Source: Pseudoruegeria sp. HB172150
GTDB taxonomy: Bacteria; Pseudomonadota; Alphaproteobacteria; Rhodobacterales; Rhodobacteraceae
Length of the DNA: 64,000 nt
Direction of reading: 5' to 3'
Assembly: GCF_013184805.1 (NCBI RefSeq)
Contig: NZ_JAATNG010000001.1
Coordinates: 2,356,001-2,420,000, forward strand
Shown: in pieces, positions 27,392 to 35,961 of the stretch
Layout: the number at the start of each line of letters is the position of its first letter
How positions within the stretch are numbered: the first letter of the stretch is position 1
Position numbers and translations under genes: made by a program
The notes under the pieces: generated by a model
Database searches by the model: none
Seen by the model: the letters and a program-made list of their open reading frames with translations, nothing else
Told to the model about the DNA's origin: nothing

Positions 27392-28912
27392 TTGGCGCAG
27401 GCGCCAGAGACCGGACTCGTTGACCGGGCATCGCAGACCACTGCGGTGCCCGATTTCATTTCCGGCTTCTGCGATCCCGCGCGGCGCCGCCTGCTGCTGA
27501 TCGCCGCGATCCTCGCCTCGGCGATGGGGTTCATCGACGGCACCGTCGTCGCCATCGCCATGCCCGCGATGCGCGAGACGCTGGGCGCCACGCTGGCGCA
27601 GGCGCAATGGATCTCCAACGCCTACATGCTGACGCTCTCGGCACTGATCCTCAGCGGCGGCGCGGCGGGCGACCGCTTCGGTCTCGCCCGCGTCTTCTCC
27701 ATCGGCATCGCCGTCTTCATGGCCGCTTCCCTCGCCTGCGCCGCCGCGCCCAGCTCCGGTTTCCTGATCGCCGCGCGGGCCGTTCAGGGCTTCGGCGCGG
27801 CCCTGATGGTCCCCGGCTCGCTGGCGCTGATCGCCCGAGCCTATCCCGAGGCGGAGCGCGGCCGCGCCATCGGAATCTGGGCGGCGGCGTCGTCGCTGAC
27901 CACAGCGCTCGGCCCGGTGATCGGCGGCGCCGTCCTGTCCTTCGGCGGCCCCGAGATGTGGCGCGCCATCTTCGCGGTGAACCTGCCCATCGGTATCGCC
28001 GCGCTCTGGCTGATCCGGCGCGCGGTGAACGAGGATACCGGCCAGCCCGGCCAGCCGATCGACTATGCCGGCTCCGTTCTCGCCGTCCTCGGCCTCGGCC
28101 TTCTCGCCTGGTCGCTCTCCGCCGGCGGCAGCGCCGCGCAGCGCCTCGCTTTTGCCGCCTCCGGCCTCGCCGCGCTGACGCTGTTCGTCCGGACCGAACG
28201 CCGCGCCCCCGCCCCGATGCTCGACCTCACCCTGTTCCGCAACCGCAGCTTCTCCGCCGCGAACCTGCTGACCTTCTGCCTTTACTTCGCGCTCTCGGCG
28301 ATCCTGTTCTTCCTGCCGATGACCGTGATCGCCGCCTGGGGCGTCACCGAACTCGAGGCGACCGCCGCCTTCGCCCCGCTCTCCGTTTTTATCGCATCCC
28401 TGTCCAGCACCGCCGGCAGGCTCTCCGACCGCTTCGGCCCCGGCCCGCCCATCGCGGCGGGGTCCGCGCTGGTCGCCCTCGCCTATGCCGGCCTCGGCCT
28501 GACCACGCATCTGATGCGCTTCTGGGACATTGTCGTGCCGCTGATGTGCCTGATGGGCCTCGGCATGTCGCTCGTGGTCGCGCCGCTCTCCGCCGCCGTG
28601 ATGCAGGGGATAGCCGAACACCGCACCGGCGCCGCCTCGGGCGTGAACAACGCCGTCGCCCGCATCGCCGGCCTCGTCGCGGTCGCGGCGATGGGCACCG
28701 TCGCCTCTGTCGCCTATGCCACCGTCATGGTCGCGGTGGCCCCGCCCGACTATGCCGGTCCCGGCAGTTTCGGCGCGCCCGGAACCGACCCGGCCCACCT
28801 CGCCGCCAGCAACGGCGCCTTCGCCGCCGTGGCGCTCATCACCGCGCTCCTCGCCACCGCCTCCGCCCTGATCGCCTGGCTCGGGCTCGACCGACGCAGG
28901 CGCACCGCCTGA
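27392..28912 (+). CDS. MFS transporter, DHA2 (EmrB/14-TMS) family
   Basis: 506-aa drug:proton antiporter-like permease. Motifs of the 14-helix DHA2 group are present: MGFIDGTVVAIAMPAM in helix 1, AQWISNAYMLTLSALIL in helix 2, GDRFGLARVF (A-motif), and GPVIGGAVLSFGGPEMWRAIFAVN (C-motif region). The start is uncertain: the first start-like codon is TTG at 27392, with GAGGG too close upstream; GTG at 27446 is an alternative. It is 4 bases downstream of bactofilin and may be read from the same mRNA, though a functional link is not obvious. No adaptor gene accompanies it, so it may export solely across the inner membrane. Confidence 0.92.
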   Translation: MAQAPETGLVDRASQTTAVPDFISGFCDPARRRLLLIAAILASAMGFIDGTVVAIAMPAMRETLGATLAQAQWISNAYMLTLSALILSGGAAGDRFGLARVFSIGIAVFMAASLACAAAPSSGFLIAARAVQGFGAALMVPGSLALIARAYPEAERGRAIGIWAAASSLTTALGPVIGGAVLSFGGPEMWRAIFAVNLPIGIAALWLIRRAVNEDTGQPGQPIDYAGSVLAVLGLGLLAWSLSAGGSAAQRLAFAASGLAALTLFVRTERRAPAPMLDLTLFRNRSFSAANLLTFCLYFALSAILFFLPMTVIAAWGVTELEATAAFAPLSVFIASLSSTAGRLSDRFGPGPPIAAGSALVALAYAGLGLTTHLMRFWDIVVPLMCLMGLGMSLVVAPLSAAVMQGIAEHRTGAASGVNNAVARIAGLVAVAAMGTVASVAYATVMVAVAPPDYAGPGSFGAPGTDPAHLAASNGAFAAVALITALLATASALIAWLGLDRRRRTA

Positions 28913-28925
28913 CCGCAATACCGAT

Positions 28926-28974
28926 CCGCCCGCTTCTTCTGGTTGAAAATATCCCCGCCGGAGGCTCCCGCAGC
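28926..28974 (+). repeat. Intergenic repeat, copy A
   Basis: 49-base sequence identical to copy B at 31314-31362. Core (28933-28955) begins CTTCTTCTGG and ends AATATCCC. It lies between the convergent MFS (stop 28912) and DUF2189 (stop 29010) genes. A hairpin-capable sequence follows (CAGCGC / GCGCTG, 28981-29001). Confidence 0.9.
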
Positions 28975-29009
28975 AGCCGCCAGCGCGAGGCCGGGCGCTG
29001 CACGACGGC

Positions 29010-29786
29010 TCACACCGGATCGTAAAGAACCCGCCGGTACAGGTGCCATGTCGCATGCCCCAGCACCGGCAGCACGACGAACAGCCCCAGGAACCAGGGC
29101 AGCATGCCCAGAAACAGCAGCGCCGCAATGATCGCCGCCCAGACCAGCATCACCCAGAGGTTCGCCACCGTCGCGCGGAAACTCAGCAGCATGGCCGAGA
29201 CGAAATCCACTTCCTTCTCCAGCAGCAGCGGCAGGCTCACCACCGTCAGCGCGAACAGAACGAAGGCCGCGACGCCGCCCACCGCCAGCTCCACCGCGAT
29301 CATCGTCAGCCCCTTGGGCGTCAGGAACATCTCCCAGGAGGTCGATACGTTGATCAGGGCCGAGGGTCCCATGAACAGCGCAAACAGCATATGCGCCAGG
29401 AAGGACCAGAACAGGAAGTAGATCACGATGATCGCCCCGGCCCAGGGGATCTGCCGGTCCTTCTCGCGCATCACGACGCCCAGCACCGCCCTCAGCTCCA
29501 GCCCCTCGCCGTCCTCAAGCCGCCGCGACACCTCGTAAAGCCCGACCGCCGCGAAGGGCGCCACCAGCGGAAAGCCCAGCGACAGCATCAGCGTCCAGGT
29601 CCAGTTGCCGGCGCCCAGCATCACCAGCACCAGCCCCGCCAGCGCATAGAACCCGCCGAAGAACAGCCCGTATCCCGGTGCGGTGCGGAAATCCTGCCAG
29701 CCGCGCTCCAGCACCACCAGCAGTTCAGACAGTGTCAGCCGCCCGATCTCGGGCAGCGGCGATGCCGCCGCCATCTCCTCCGCCAT
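29010..29786 (-). CDS. DUF2189 membrane protein
   Basis: 258-aa polytopic inner-membrane protein with about six hydrophobic segments. It matches the DUF2189 family: LERGWQDFRTAPGYGLFFGGFYALAGL near the start, FPLVAPFAAVGLYEVSRRLE, then a cytoplasmic stretch (LRAVLGVVMREKDRQIPW) and closing helices, ending with VLPVLGHATWHLYRRVL. By recollection such genes often accompany cytochrome oxidase or nitrite-related loci, but nothing here supports that context. It lies 54 bases downstream of the amidase on the same strand and may share its transcript. Function unknown. Confidence 0.9.
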   Translation of the reverse strand: MAEEMAAASPLPEIGRLTLSELLVVLERGWQDFRTAPGYGLFFGGFYALAGLVLVMLGAGNWTWTLMLSLGFPLVAPFAAVGLYEVSRRLEDGEGLELRAVLGVVMREKDRQIPWAGAIIVIYFLFWSFLAHMLFALFMGPSALINVSTSWEMFLTPKGLTMIAVELAVGGVAAFVLFALTVVSLPLLLEKEVDFVSAMLLSFRATVANLWVMLVWAAIIAALLFLGMLPWFLGLFVVLPVLGHATWHLYRRVLYDPV

Positions 29787-29840
29787 ACGCTCCTCCCCTG
29801 ATCCTCCCGCCTGCCAGATTTCCCCGGCATCACGCCAATG

Positions 29841-31247
29841 TCAAAGCGGCGGAGGGACGCGCCCCGGCCAGTCGGTCGCGCCGTGATAGGCCTCTGCCAG
29901 CTGCAAGAGCGCCCGGTCGGATCCGCGCGGCCCCGCCAGCTGGATGCCTCCCGGCAGCCCGGCCGCGCCGAACCCGGCCGGCAGCGCCGTGCAGGGCAGC
30001 CCGATCAGGCTCACCGGCACCACGCATTCCATCCAGCGGTGATAGGTGTCCATCGTCTGGCCGGCGATCTCCTTCGGCCAGTCCCACTCCGCCGGGAACG
30101 GCCAGACCTGCGCCGAGGGCATCACCACCGCTTCGAAATCCCCGAACATCCGCGCCGCCGTCCGGTACCAGTCAGAGCGCAGCGCACTCGCCGCCAGGAT
30201 CTCCGCATTGGGCAGCGCCCGCCCCCGCTCGATCTCCCAGACCAGCGCCGGCTTCAGCAGGTCGCGCGTCGCGGGATCGTCCATCAGCGCCCCCTGCTTT
30301 CCCGCGACCGCCCAGCTCCGCAGCGCGATCCATGCCTCCCACAGATCCTCCGCCGGGAACGGCGGTTCCACCGCCTCCACCGTGCAGCCCAGATCGCGGA
30401 ACACATCCAGCGCGCTTTCCGCCAGGTCCAGCACGCCCGGCTCCATCGGCCACGCGCCGCCCCAGTCGCCAAGCCAGCCGATCCGCCGCCCGCGCACGTC
30501 CACCGCCAGGTCCCCGGCCTCGAACACGGCTCCGGACGGCTGCCGCGGGTCCGGCCCCGCCAGCACCTCCAGCAATGCCGCCATGTCCGAGGGACACCGC
30601 GCCATCGGCCCCAGCGTCGACAGGGGATGCAGGAACATCTCCCCCGCCGGCTCCCCGGGCACCAGCCCGTGGGTCGGCCGGTGCCCGTAGACGTTGTTCC
30701 ATCCCGCCGGGTTCCGCAGGCTCCCCATCATGTCCGACCCGTCCGCGACGCAGACCATCCGCATGGACAGCGCCGCCGCCGCCCCGCCCGACGATCCGCC
30801 CGCCGAGCGCGACGGGTCATAGGGGTTCCGCGTCACCCCGTAGACCGGGTTGTAGGAATGCGAGCCCAGCCCGAATTCCGGCACGTTGGTCTTGCCGATG
30901 ACGATGGCCCCCGCCGCCCGCAGCCGCGCTGCCAGCAGATCGTCCTTTTCCGGCACGAAATCGCGGTAGACCGGCGAGCCGGAGCTCGAAACCACCCCGG
31001 CCACCGCCACCAGATCCTTCACCGCCACCGGCACCCCGTGCAGCCAGCCCCTGCGCTCGCCCGCGTCCGCCGCCCGCGCCTCGGCCAGCAGCGCGTCGCC
31101 GTCCCGCAGGGCCACCACGGCGTTGACGCTCCCGTTGACCGCCTCGACCCGGGCCAGCGTCGCGCGCATCAGCTCCTCGGCCGACACCTCCCGCGCCGCC
31201 AGCTTCCCGGACAGCGCCCTCGCCGACAGTTCCAGCAATTCACTCAT
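29841..31247 (-). CDS. Amidase (amidase-signature family)
   Basis: 468-aa cytoplasmic amidohydrolase. The ATG at 31247 (MSELLELSARALSGKL) has GGGGAG 4 bases upstream; a longer frame to 31304 is Cys/Arg-rich and rejected. The Ser-cisSer-Lys catalytic triad is visible: catalytic Lys in GVPVAVKDL (~residue 80), cis-Ser in AGGSSGGAAAA (~155), and nucleophile Ser in the variant DGSDMMGSLRNPAG (~178), where the common GTDxGGSIRxPA is replaced by GSDMMGSLRNPA. It could be an aryl or aliphatic amidase. GatA is unlikely because no gatC/gatB neighbours are present. The substrate cannot be inferred. Confidence 0.93.
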   Translation of the reverse strand: MSELLELSARALSGKLAAREVSAEELMRATLARVEAVNGSVNAVVALRDGDALLAEARAADAGERRGWLHGVPVAVKDLVAVAGVVSSSGSPVYRDFVPEKDDLLAARLRAAGAIVIGKTNVPEFGLGSHSYNPVYGVTRNPYDPSRSAGGSSGGAAAALSMRMVCVADGSDMMGSLRNPAGWNNVYGHRPTHGLVPGEPAGEMFLHPLSTLGPMARCPSDMAALLEVLAGPDPRQPSGAVFEAGDLAVDVRGRRIGWLGDWGGAWPMEPGVLDLAESALDVFRDLGCTVEAVEPPFPAEDLWEAWIALRSWAVAGKQGALMDDPATRDLLKPALVWEIERGRALPNAEILAASALRSDWYRTAARMFGDFEAVVMPSAQVWPFPAEWDWPKEIAGQTMDTYHRWMECVVPVSLIGLPCTALPAGFGAAGLPGGIQLAGPRGSDRALLQLAEAYHGATDWPGRVPPPL

Positions 31248-31313
31248 ACGGCTCCCCTTTCCCACGCAGAAAGCCGCAAAACCCGCGCCCCGGCAAGCCG
31301 TCAAAGCACAGCC

Positions 31314-31362
31314 CCGCCCGCTTCTTCTGGTTGAAAATATCCCCGCCGGAGGCTCCCGCAGC
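31314..31362 (+). repeat. Intergenic repeat, copy B
   Basis: 49 bases identical to copy A (core 31321-31343). It lies between the amidase start (31247) and the prfB stop (31518), both minus-strand genes. GCTCCCG (31352-31358) can pair with CGGGAGC (31381-31387), giving a 7-bp stem with a 22-base loop directly after the core. Confidence 0.9.
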
Positions 31363-31517
31363 TGCCGTTCGCACCGCCGCCGGGAGCGGGCGTCACGGCT
31401 CCGATGTCAGAAAAAGCCGCGCGCGGCAGCGCACATTTGAATACGCAGATACCGGGGCGCCAGGGCGCCGCCCGTTCGCGCCTGAAACCGTCCACTGGAC
31501 GGTTTCCGAGACGGCGC

Positions 31518-32642
31518 TCACTCCTCCGCCGTCGCCTCCGCGCGGCTCTTGCCCGAGACGTCCATCGCCAGCGTCGCGGCCATGAACCCGTCGAGGTCGC
31601 CGTCCAGCACCCCCTGCGTGTCCGAGGTCTCGAAACTCGTCCGCAGGTCCTTCACCATCTGGTAGGGCTGCAGCACGTAAGACCGGATCTGGTTGCCCCA
31701 GCCGGCCGATCCTTTGTTCTCGTGCGCCTCGTTGATCGCCGCATTCCGCTTGTCCAGCTCCATCTGGTACAGCCGCGACTTCAGCGCCTTCATCGCGATG
31801 TCCCGGTTCTGGTGCTGCGACTTCTCCGACGAGGTCACGACGATCCCGGTCGGCGCGTGGGTGATCCGCACCGCCGAGTCGGTGGTGTTCACGTGCTGCC
31901 CGCCCGCCCCCGAGGAGCGGTAGGTGTCGATCCGGATATCCGCCGGGTTCACCTCGATCTCGATATTGTCGTCAACCACCGGATAGACCCAGACGCTCGC
32001 GAAAGAGGTCTCGCGCGTCCCCTTGCCGAACGGCGAAATCCGCACCAGCCGGTGAACTCCGCTTTCCGATTTCAGCCAGCCATAGGCGTTCGGACCCGAG
32101 ATCTTGTAGGAAACCGACTTGATCCCCGCCTCGGTGCCCGGTTCCTCCGACTGCAGCTCCACCTTGTAGCCGCGCCGCTCGGCCCAGCGCACATACATCC
32201 GCTGCAGCATCTGCGCCCAGTCGCAGGCCTCGGTGCCGCCGGCGCCCGCGTTGATCTCCAGGAAGGTGTCGTTGCCATCGGCCTCGCCGTTCAGCAGGGC
32301 CTCCAACTCCTTCGCCGCCGCCTTCTCCTGCAACGCCTTCAGCGCCGCCTCGGCATCGGCCACGACCTCGGCATCGTCCTCCATCTCGCCCAGCTCGATC
32401 AGCTCGATATTGTCGTCAAGCTCCTGCGCGATCCCGTCCGCATCCGCGATCTTGTCGACCAGCGCCTGCCGGTCGCGCATCAGCTTCTGCGCATTCTCCG
32501 GATCGTCCCACAGCGTGGGGTCCTCGACCCGCGCGTTGAACTCCTCCAGCCGGTGTTGCGCGGTGTCGTAATCCATCCTCTGGCGCAGCAGCGCCAGCGA
32601 CTTGCGGATTGTTTCGACGGCATTCTGAGTCTCGGCGCGCAC
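31518..32642 (-). CDS. prfB: Peptide chain release factor 2
   Basis: 374-aa RF2 that recognises UGA and UAA in the ribosomal A-site and triggers peptide release. Recognition motif SPF is at 203-205 ([14 protein letters not shown]) and the catalytic GGQ at 247-249 ([15 protein letters not shown]). Translation starts at GTG 32642 with AGAGGA 10 bases upstream, and the N-terminus aligns full length with E. coli RF2. The reading frame is continuous, so the autoregulatory +1 frameshift at codon 26 of many bacteria is absent here. The C-terminus ends in a short acidic tail. The repeat copy B lies ~155 bases downstream. Confidence 0.97.
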   Translation of the reverse strand: MRAETQNAVETIRKSLALLRQRMDYDTAQHRLEEFNARVEDPTLWDDPENAQKLMRDRQALVDKIADADGIAQELDDNIELIELGEMEDDAEVVADAEAALKALQEKAAAKELEALLNGEADGNDTFLEINAGAGGTEACDWAQMLQRMYVRWAERRGYKVELQSEEPGTEAGIKSVSYKISGPNAYGWLKSESGVHRLVRISPFGKGTRETSFASVWVYPVVDDNIEIEVNPADIRIDTYRSSGAGGQHVNTTDSAVRITHAPTGIVVTSSEKSQHQNRDIAMKALKSRLYQMELDKRNAAINEAHENKGSAGWGNQIRSYVLQPYQMVKDLRTSFETSDTQGVLDGDLDGFMAATLAMDVSGKSRAEATAEE

Positions 32643-32726
32643 GGCGGTTGGGTCCTCTGGCAGGGGTCAGGCAGGGATCATGCAATACCCGAGCCGCCGC
32701 AGCGGAGCAAGCGGAAGGACGTCCGG

Positions 32727-33005
32727 CTAATTGCCGGCCATCCTTCCGCCGCAGCCGGCGAGCAGTTCCGTGAGTAGTCGCTCTGCCGTCTCTTCAAGAT
32801 CGTGTTCGAACCGGACGAGCCCCTCGCCCCGCGCGTATCGCGACAGGTCGAGAAGTACCTCGAAGACCCACTTGTTACGCGGCCCGTCCGGTCCACATGG
32901 TCCGCCGGCATTCGCCAGCGTCGCGACCATTCTTTCGATCCGCCGCCCGCTTCCGGCGGTGGACCGGTTCTTCCTGCGCCCGACATGCGCCAGGTCGTTC
33001 TGCAT
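32727..33005 (-). CDS. Hypothetical 92-aa protein
   Basis: Small frame upstream of prfB on the same strand. GAGGG lies 8 bases before the ATG at 33005. The first 45 residues are Arg/Gly-rich and unremarkable. The second half (EVLLDLSRYARGEG, then FEHDLEETAERLLTELLAG) has the amphipathic pattern of two real helices. The opposite strand also has an open frame over the same bases, so coding status is uncertain. An internal start at MVATLANAGG is possible. The 227 bases between this frame and the TPR gene at 33233 show no other feature that I can identify. Confidence 0.45.
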   Translation of the reverse strand: MQNDLAHVGRRKNRSTAGSGRRIERMVATLANAGGPCGPDGPRNKWVFEVLLDLSRYARGEGLVRFEHDLEETAERLLTELLAGCGGRMAGN

Positions 33006-33232
33006 TTCGTCGCCCTCGTCTCCGGCCTCGTGCTGGCCCGTATCGGCCCCGTGCCGGCCCCCGTCGCGGCGTTCGTAACTTGCGCTCTCTCAAACCGCTT
33101 TGGACCCGGTTTCGGAAGTATGTACGGGTACATTTCCGGGAAAATCCGGCCTCCGCCGCACAACCCTTGCCGTCCAAGGGCAGGAATCGGCTATGCTTTC
33201 ACGTGCAGACGAGTGAACCAGGGAAGGCCTTC

Positions 33233-34906
33233 ATGCAGCCCGGCATCCCGGACCAGGACCTGAACCGCGCCGTTGAACGGCTCGAGGCCAGCGGCCATCT
33301 CAAGCCCGGCTCGCGGATGCACCGGCTGCTCACTTATCTTCTCGCGGCGGAGACCGAGGGCCGCGGCGACGAGGTCAAGGCATATGCGATCGCCGTGGAC
33401 GTGCTGGACCGCGGCGAGGATTTCGACCCGCAGGAAGACAGTATCGTGCGGGTCGAAGTCGGGCGCCTGCGCCGACTGCTCGACAATTACTACTCCACCG
33501 ATGGCAGCGCGGACCTGCTGCAGTTCCGCATTCCCAGTGGTAGTTCCCGGGTAGAGGTCGTGCCGCAGGACGCCGGGCCGGAACCGGAGGAAAAGCCGCC
33601 GCCGGCTCCCATGCGCAACCGGCTCCTGCTGGCGCTCGCCGCGGTCGTGATCCTTGCCGCCGGCTTCGCGGGCGGCGGCTATTGGGTCTATCGCCGCCTG
33701 AGCGAGCCGGAACAGATCGTCCGCACCGACACCCCGATCCTCGAGGTCCGCTCGATCCACGACGCCGTCGGCGACCCGGACCTCGCCTATGTCGGCCCCG
33801 CCCTGCAATCCGTCCTGACCCGCGAGCTGTCGCATTTCCGCACCCTCCGCGTCCGCAGTGCCGGCCCGGACGCCCCGAACGTCACCGTTCCCGGACGGCC
33901 CGGCACCGATTTCGTGCTCAGCGGCGTGCTCGCGCCGGGCACGGGTGGAACCGATCTGGAACTGGTCCTGACCGACGACGCGACCGACACCGTGCTGTGG
34001 AGCGACCGTCTGCCGATCGACACCGACGATCCCGAACTCGCCGCGAGCCTGCAGAACTGGATACAGGAAGCGGTCGTCAGCATCGCCGCCCCCGGCGGCG
34101 CGATCCCGGCAGAAGAAATGCGCAGGCTCGAGGATCGCCTGAAGGCCGAGGCATCGGAGGACTGGGAATACCTCTGCTATCTCAAATGGCACGCCTATGA
34201 CCTGACCAAGGATTCACGGCATGAACGGCTCGCACGGGTCTGTCTGGAGGCGCTGATCGAACGGGGCACGACTGACGGGCGCATCTGGGCCGCCTATGCC
34301 TTCATGTCCTTCCTCGACTGGACAAAGACCGGCGCCGGCACCGATCACCCGCTGATGGCCCGGGCCGAAGACGCCGTCCACCGCGCCACCACGCTCGATC
34401 CGCTCGGGGCCGAGGGCTTCGAATACCTCGCCGGCATCCTGCTCGCCCGTGGCGACACGGCCGCCGCGGCGGACGCCTACGATGCCGCCTGGGAGCTGAA
34501 CCCGTCGAAACCGGATATCCACGTGGCGCGCGGCTGGCAGCAGATGCTGTCCGGCGAGTGGGACGAGGGGCTGGCGAATGTCCGCGCCGGCACCGCGCTG
34601 ACGCTGAACCCGCCCGGCTGGTTCCGGATCCCGCTGTCGATCGACGCCTTCACCAAGGGCGACTTCCACGCCGCCCGGACCCAGGCGGTGCTGATGCTGG
34701 TCTCGGGCGACGAGCGCGGCCGCATTCTCGCGGCCCTGGCAGCCGCCGAAGCCGGAGAGCAGGACGCGGCACAGCGCCATCTCGCCGAGCTTCAGGCCAG
34801 TGGCCGGACCGTCGCCTCCGCGCTGGACGAGATCCGCGCCGTCTTCAACCACCCCGAAACGATGGCGGCCTACGAGGAAGCGGCGTCGAGACTGCTGGGC
34901 GAATAG
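33233..34906 (+). CDS. TPR membrane protein with N-terminal regulator-like domain
   Basis: 557-aa protein. The ATG at 33233 has AGGGAAGG upstream. The N-terminal ~100 residues (RLLTYLLAAETEGRG, KAYAIAVDVLDR, FDPQEDSIVRVEVGRLRRLL) match a module seen at the front of alphaproteobacterial adenylate-cyclase-like and TPR proteins. A Pro-rich linker and one TM helix (LLLALAAVVILAAGFAGGGYWV, ~124-145) follow. Next is a TolB-like/FlgO-like region (~160-285) that in related proteins forms a periplasmic alpha/beta domain, then TPR-like helices (~300-545). This layout suggests an envelope sensor or scaffold whose cytoplasmic head binds a partner or DNA. Its 3' end overlaps the convergent DUF2235 gene by 37 bases. 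Confidence 0.85.
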   Translation: MQPGIPDQDLNRAVERLEASGHLKPGSRMHRLLTYLLAAETEGRGDEVKAYAIAVDVLDRGEDFDPQEDSIVRVEVGRLRRLLDNYYSTDGSADLLQFRIPSGSSRVEVVPQDAGPEPEEKPPPAPMRNRLLLALAAVVILAAGFAGGGYWVYRRLSEPEQIVRTDTPILEVRSIHDAVGDPDLAYVGPALQSVLTRELSHFRTLRVRSAGPDAPNVTVPGRPGTDFVLSGVLAPGTGGTDLELVLTDDATDTVLWSDRLPIDTDDPELAASLQNWIQEAVVSIAAPGGAIPAEEMRRLEDRLKAEASEDWEYLCYLKWHAYDLTKDSRHERLARVCLEALIERGTTDGRIWAAYAFMSFLDWTKTGAGTDHPLMARAEDAVHRATTLDPLGAEGFEYLAGILLARGDTAAAADAYDAAWELNPSKPDIHVARGWQQMLSGEWDEGLANVRAGTALTLNPPGWFRIPLSIDAFTKGDFHAARTQAVLMLVSGDERGRILAALAAAEAGEQDAAQRHLAELQASGRTVASALDEIRAVFNHPETMAAYEEAASRLLGE

Positions 34907-35934
34907 ACCGCCGCGTTCAGCGCCGTGCCGTGCACATGCTCCGACGGATCCCGGCCCACCACGCGCCGCCTGCGCGCGATGAACAGCTTGCCCCAGCCGC
35001 GCATGGTGCCGACCGAGGGCGCCGACGGATCGCAGGGAAACCGCTCCCGCCAGCCCTCCGGCAGCGGCAGACCGCAACCTTCCGCCTTTTCCAGCATCCA
35101 GACCAGCGGGATGTTCGCCAGCGGCCGCGCGTCTTCGAATCCCGCAAGCTGGCCGCCGATATCGCCATGCGCGCCGCGGAACCAGACCTGCTCCACCTCG
35201 CCCTCGTGCCCCGGCATCGTCGTCCAGATTACCGGGTCGAAGGCTTCCCGCGTCTCGTCCATCGCCAGCGCGTGGTAGCCGTGCTTGATATGCGCGCCCA
35301 GCTCGTGGTTATGGAACAGGTGCGCCTTCTCGGTCCATTGCCAGACCACCGGCAGCCGCAGCCCCAGCGCCTTTACCGTATCCCAGACGCCGACCATCTC
35401 GATCTGCACGCCCGGATGATGGCAGCATCGGCGCCGGAACAGCCGCGCGATCTCGCTTTCAGAGGATTGCTCGTAATAGCGGTAGGCCAGCCGGATGTTC
35501 CGCTCCGTCGCATGCTCCGACTGCAACAGCCCGACGCGGTCGATCAGCCCCGCCAGCGAGCGTACCGCGTAGGCGCCCCGCGAATAGCCGAAAAGGAAGA
35601 TCCGGTCCCCCGGATGATAGCGCGAGGCGATCACCCCATAGACCCGCCGGATCTGCCGGTTGATGCCGCGCCCCTCGATCACGTCGCGGGAATTGCGCCA
35701 GCTCTGCCACTGGATGCCCGCCTCGTAACGCAGGTTCAGCCGGTGTTCCGGCGCGACCTCGCAGAGCAGCTTGTAAAGCCGCCCCGCATTGGTCTCCAGT
35801 CCGTCCTCAAGCGTGGATGCCGTGCCGTCCAGGATCACCACGTGATCCACCCGCCCCCGTGCCGGTCCGGTCGGTGCGCGGCCGAACCGCGGTCGCAACC
35901 GCAGCCAGCCAAGGATGCGGTCGCGTAGGCGCAT
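34870..35934 (-). CDS. DUF2235 alpha/beta-hydrolase-like protein
   Basis: 354-aa protein of the DUF2235 family, the catalytic fold of Tle1-type phospholipase effectors of type VI secretion. Seen: first strand and oxyanion region HVVILDGTAST (~30), nucleophile elbow GYSRGAYAVRSLAGL (GxSxG, Ser ~118), VGVWDTVKALG, and WFRGAHGDIGG, where Asp/His would complete the triad. No signal peptide, VgrG/PAAR partner or immunity gene is adjacent, so it is more likely a cytoplasmic hydrolase than a T6SS effector. It follows the CoxL-type gene by 27 bases on the same strand and may be co-transcribed. The last 37 bases overlap the TPR gene. Confidence 0.9.
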   Translation of the reverse strand: MRLRDRILGWLRLRPRFGRAPTGPARGRVDHVVILDGTASTLEDGLETNAGRLYKLLCEVAPEHRLNLRYEAGIQWQSWRNSRDVIEGRGINRQIRRVYGVIASRYHPGDRIFLFGYSRGAYAVRSLAGLIDRVGLLQSEHATERNIRLAYRYYEQSSESEIARLFRRRCCHHPGVQIEMVGVWDTVKALGLRLPVVWQWTEKAHLFHNHELGAHIKHGYHALAMDETREAFDPVIWTTMPGHEGEVEQVWFRGAHGDIGGQLAGFEDARPLANIPLVWMLEKAEGCGLPLPEGWRERFPCDPSAPSVGTMRGWGKLFIARRRRVVGRDPSEHVHGTALNAAVYSPSSLDAASS

Positions 35935-35961
35935 TGGTCATGTCCGCGGTCGGGTCATCGC

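Noticed and set aside
27221-29128. Minus-strand frame of 635 codons over bactofilin and the DHA2 permease
   Set aside because: Gly/Arg/Glu-rich low-complexity shadow; the opposite strand encodes two recognisable proteins.
31518-32642. Programmed +1 frameshift in prfB
   Set aside because: The frame is continuous from the GTG start and aligns with full-length RF2; no internal TGA shift site is needed.
34870-35934. Type VI secretion phospholipase effector
   Set aside because: DUF2235 fold fits, but no VgrG, PAAR, Hcp, adaptor or immunity gene is nearby.
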